64,000 nt of DNA, from contig JBBKWB010000020.1 in the NCBI GenBank assembly GCA_037968755.1, positions 9,188 through 73,187 of the forward strand. Direction: 5' to 3'. Positions 62,529 through 64,000 of the stretch are shown one piece after another (the stretch's first letter is position 1; every line of letters starts with the position of its first letter). This stretch comes from Woeseia sp037968755. GTDB taxonomy: Bacteria; Pseudomonadota; Gammaproteobacteria; Steroidobacterales; Woeseiaceae. A program made the position numbers and the translations under genes. Below the pieces are notes generated by a model. The model ran no database searches, was not told where the DNA came from, and worked only from the letters and a program-made list of their open reading frames with translations.

Positions 62529-63016
62529 GGTGCTTCTCCAACGGAGACCTGGGAGAACAGCGCGTACAGCTCGAACCCGTTCTCGACGTCAGTCGGAACC
62601 TCGACAGTACGGACGATATCCATCACCTGAATCAGGTAATCGTAAGGAATAAGCGGTTCCATCAATACGGATGCCGTATCGATATCCGGATACTCCTGTT
62701 TCAACGCCACCATCACTTCAGAAAGCGCCTCGAGATCGTATTCATCGTCCTTCTTCGGAACGGTCGCGATAATCGACGTCCCGTTGCCGATTTCGATCCC
62801 GGATTCTCTAACGATGACTTCGACCCTGAAGCTCTCCTGCTGCGGTTCAGCGCCGCTTGCATTGCTCGGCAGATCGAGCTCGACGATCGTGATTCGCGAG
62901 AAAACGGCTGTTATCAGCAAGAACGGAACCAACACGACCATGAGATTCAAAAACGTGGTGACGTCGATCTCATACTCATTGCACTTGCGACGTTTGTAAT
63001 GGTGTTTGCGGGCCAT
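62525..63016 (-). CDS. ExbD/TolR-family protein lacking the key Asp
   Basis: A 163-residue protein with one transmembrane helix, basic N-terminus and a periplasmic domain. The helix reads DVTTFLNLMVVLVPFLL, with Asn24 where ExbD has the protonatable Asp. It may therefore be a structural partner of the second ExbD in a hetero-oligomer. Starts 5 bp after the ExbB gene. Confidence 0.83.
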   Translation of the reverse strand: MARKHHYKRRKCNEYEIDVTTFLNLMVVLVPFLLITAVFSRITIVELDLPSNASGAEPQQESFRVEVIVRESGIEIGNGTSIIATVPKKDDEYDLEALSEVMVALKQEYPDIDTASVLMEPLIPYDYLIQVMDIVRTVEVPTDVENGFELYALFSQVSVGEAP

Positions 63017-63021
63017 TGTCT

Positions 63022-63672
63022 TTACGCCTCAACAGCACGCTGCGCCCTTCTTGAGAATACGTTTAACGCCTTCACCGTCGCCATCTCAAGGCTATCGACG
63101 ATACTGCCGGTCTTGCTGGTCAGAATCGCGTGTACGATCAACAGCGGTATGGCAACCATGAGTCCGAACGCTGTCGTGTTCATGGCGACGGAAATACTGG
63201 CCGACAACAGATCCGCTTTCTCCGCAGGGTTTGCGTTGGCAACCGCGGTAAACGCCTGGATTAGTCCCATGATGGTTCCGAGCAACCCGAGCAGTGTTGC
63301 GATACTCGATGCCAGCGCGACGTAGGGTGTGCGCTTCTCGAGGCGCGGCACGATTTCCATCATGCTCTCCTCCATCGCTATCTCGATGTCTTCGCGGCGT
63401 TTCACTGCGCCCTGCAATGACAAACCCATGTTCAGTACCTGCGAGATCGTCGATTCGTCCTCGCTGGTCATTTTCCGGGCCTCGTTAAACTCACCGTTGT
63501 CCAGCAATGGCTGTACCTTGCCCCAAACGACCCGGTTCTTATTCGTAATCAATGAGAGGGTGACGAAGCGTTCAACCGCTATTGCGACGCCAAACGCGAA
63601 CACCAGGAGAATGGGGTACATGAACAGACCACCCGTTGCGAAGAAGGCGACAATCGAATAGAAAAAGTCCAT
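63022..63672 (-). CDS. ExbB/TolQ/MotA-family proton channel protein
   Basis: A 216-residue inner-membrane protein with three hydrophobic helices; the later two contain ALASSIATLLGLLGTIMGLI and GLMVAIPLLIVHAI, hallmarks of the ExbB/TolQ family. GAGGA lies 7 nt before the ATG at 63672. First of four coupled genes (ExbB, two ExbD, TonB/AgmX-like). Whether it powers Ton-dependent uptake or an envelope machine is not visible. Confidence 0.88.
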   Translation of the reverse strand: MDFFYSIVAFFATGGLFMYPILLVFAFGVAIAVERFVTLSLITNKNRVVWGKVQPLLDNGEFNEARKMTSEDESTISQVLNMGLSLQGAVKRREDIEIAMEESMMEIVPRLEKRTPYVALASSIATLLGLLGTIMGLIQAFTAVANANPAEKADLLSASISVAMNTTAFGLMVAIPLLIVHAILTSKTGSIVDSLEMATVKALNVFSRRAQRAVEA

Positions 63673-63775
63673 CTCAGATTCCTCATTTAACAAAATATCC
63701 CGGATTCAGGTCCGGACAGCGGCCAGATTAGACCTGCGTCTCAATGATTGAAGTGACGTAGCTCACGTTCGGGCT

Positions 63776-64000
63776 TTATTCGCCGGAGCGAATCTCGAAG
63801 TATTCGAGCTCGCGGAGAAATACCTCTTTGTCGACAGGTTGCGCTCTGTCTTCGAGCGTATCGGAGAGACCAATGTCATCGCCCATTTCGGACGATTTCC
63901 ACGGCACGATCACCAGAGATTTTGGCGTTTCTTCGTTACCCAGGATCGACATGCCGGACATTTTCTTTGGACCACCGGGCTCCGGAGCATCTTTGGTATC
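63776..64000 (-). CDS. C-terminal part of an unrecognised protein, cut by the window edge
   Basis: The minus-strand frame is open from the window end to TAA at 63776-63778, giving at least 74 residues (visible parts PKKMSGMSILG, SLVIVPWKSSEMGD, VFLRELEYFEIRSGE). An internal ATG at 63961 is unlikely to be the start because the frame continues beyond. No family recognised. It is 103 bp upstream of the ExbB gene in the same direction and probably belongs to that operon. Confidence 0.6.
   Translation of the reverse strand, partial: DTKDAPEPGGPKKMSGMSILGNEETPKSLVIVPWKSSEMGDDIGLSDTLEDRAQPVDKEVFLRELEYFEIRSGE

Noticed and set aside
1..64000. CRISPR array
   Set aside because: No series of regularly spaced 20-40 bp direct repeats was seen, and no cas gene is present despite the CHAT proteins.

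Overview
The window reads as chromosome of a free-living Gram-negative bacterium, most likely a marine or sediment gammaproteobacterium. The grounds are roughly 55-58 % GC by eye, many lipoprotein and Sec signals, ExbB/ExbD/TonB-type energy transduction, outer-membrane beta-barrels, NDH-2 and an acyl-lipid desaturase. No rRNA, intact tRNA, CRISPR array or complete insertion sequence was found.

Layout. 1-4.2 kb: tail of a gene entering from the left, an aminotransferase, a repeat-rich spacer, then a zinc-metallopeptidase/ATP-grasp pair followed by the fossil tail of a second ATP-grasp gene. 4.3-10.3 kb (minus strand): a five-gene operon of caspase-Sel1 protein, outer-membrane beta-barrel, subtilase with an exosortase-type C-terminal signal, a dedicated exosortase, and a lipoprotein resembling a free subtilase prodomain. 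10.6-24.9 kb: three more caspase-fold proteins (one with an EF-hand-like loop, one metacaspase-like with DUF4384, one fused to an NlpC/P60-like domain), two TPR-CHAT proteins and two unrecognised exported or membrane proteins. 25-33 kb (minus strand): a seven-gene lipid/sterol-like operon (alpha/beta hydrolase with Cys nucleophile, acetoacetate-decarboxylase-like protein, DUF1772-like protein, small membrane protein, patatin, membrane metallophosphoesterase, GMC oxidoreductase), with a divergent lipoprotein metallophosphoesterase. 35-38 kb: a small acidic membrane protein and a third TPR-CHAT protein. 38.3-40.1 kb: a beta-helix-like membrane protein.

40.4-42.7 kb is a degraded accessory patch between two identical 33-bp pieces of a tRNA-Phe 3' half. 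It holds a 5'-truncated 5'-nucleotidase, small ORFs, a gene broken by an in-frame TAG and a further gene fragment. 42.8-50.1 kb holds ordinary genes: desaturase, membrane proteins, AraC-type regulator, NDH-2, CARDB-like lipoprotein, Frag1/DRAM-like protein and a 5'-truncated fructosamine kinase. 50.3-64 kb (minus strand) is an envelope locus: an ExbB-ExbD-ExbD-TonB/AgmX-like operon, a spacer rich in GGTGAC palindromes, then a giant DUF11/SdrD_B protein overlapping by 4 bp a 1,697-residue protein with three OmpA-like domains and a predicted C-terminal beta-barrel.

The most striking feature is the density of clan-CD proteases: four caspase-fold and three CHAT proteins in 34 kb. All carry signal peptides or lipoprotein signals, so they should act outside the cytoplasm. 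With the subtilase, exosortase and prodomain-like lipoprotein they look like an envelope proteolytic network, but that function is inferred from sequence and context only.
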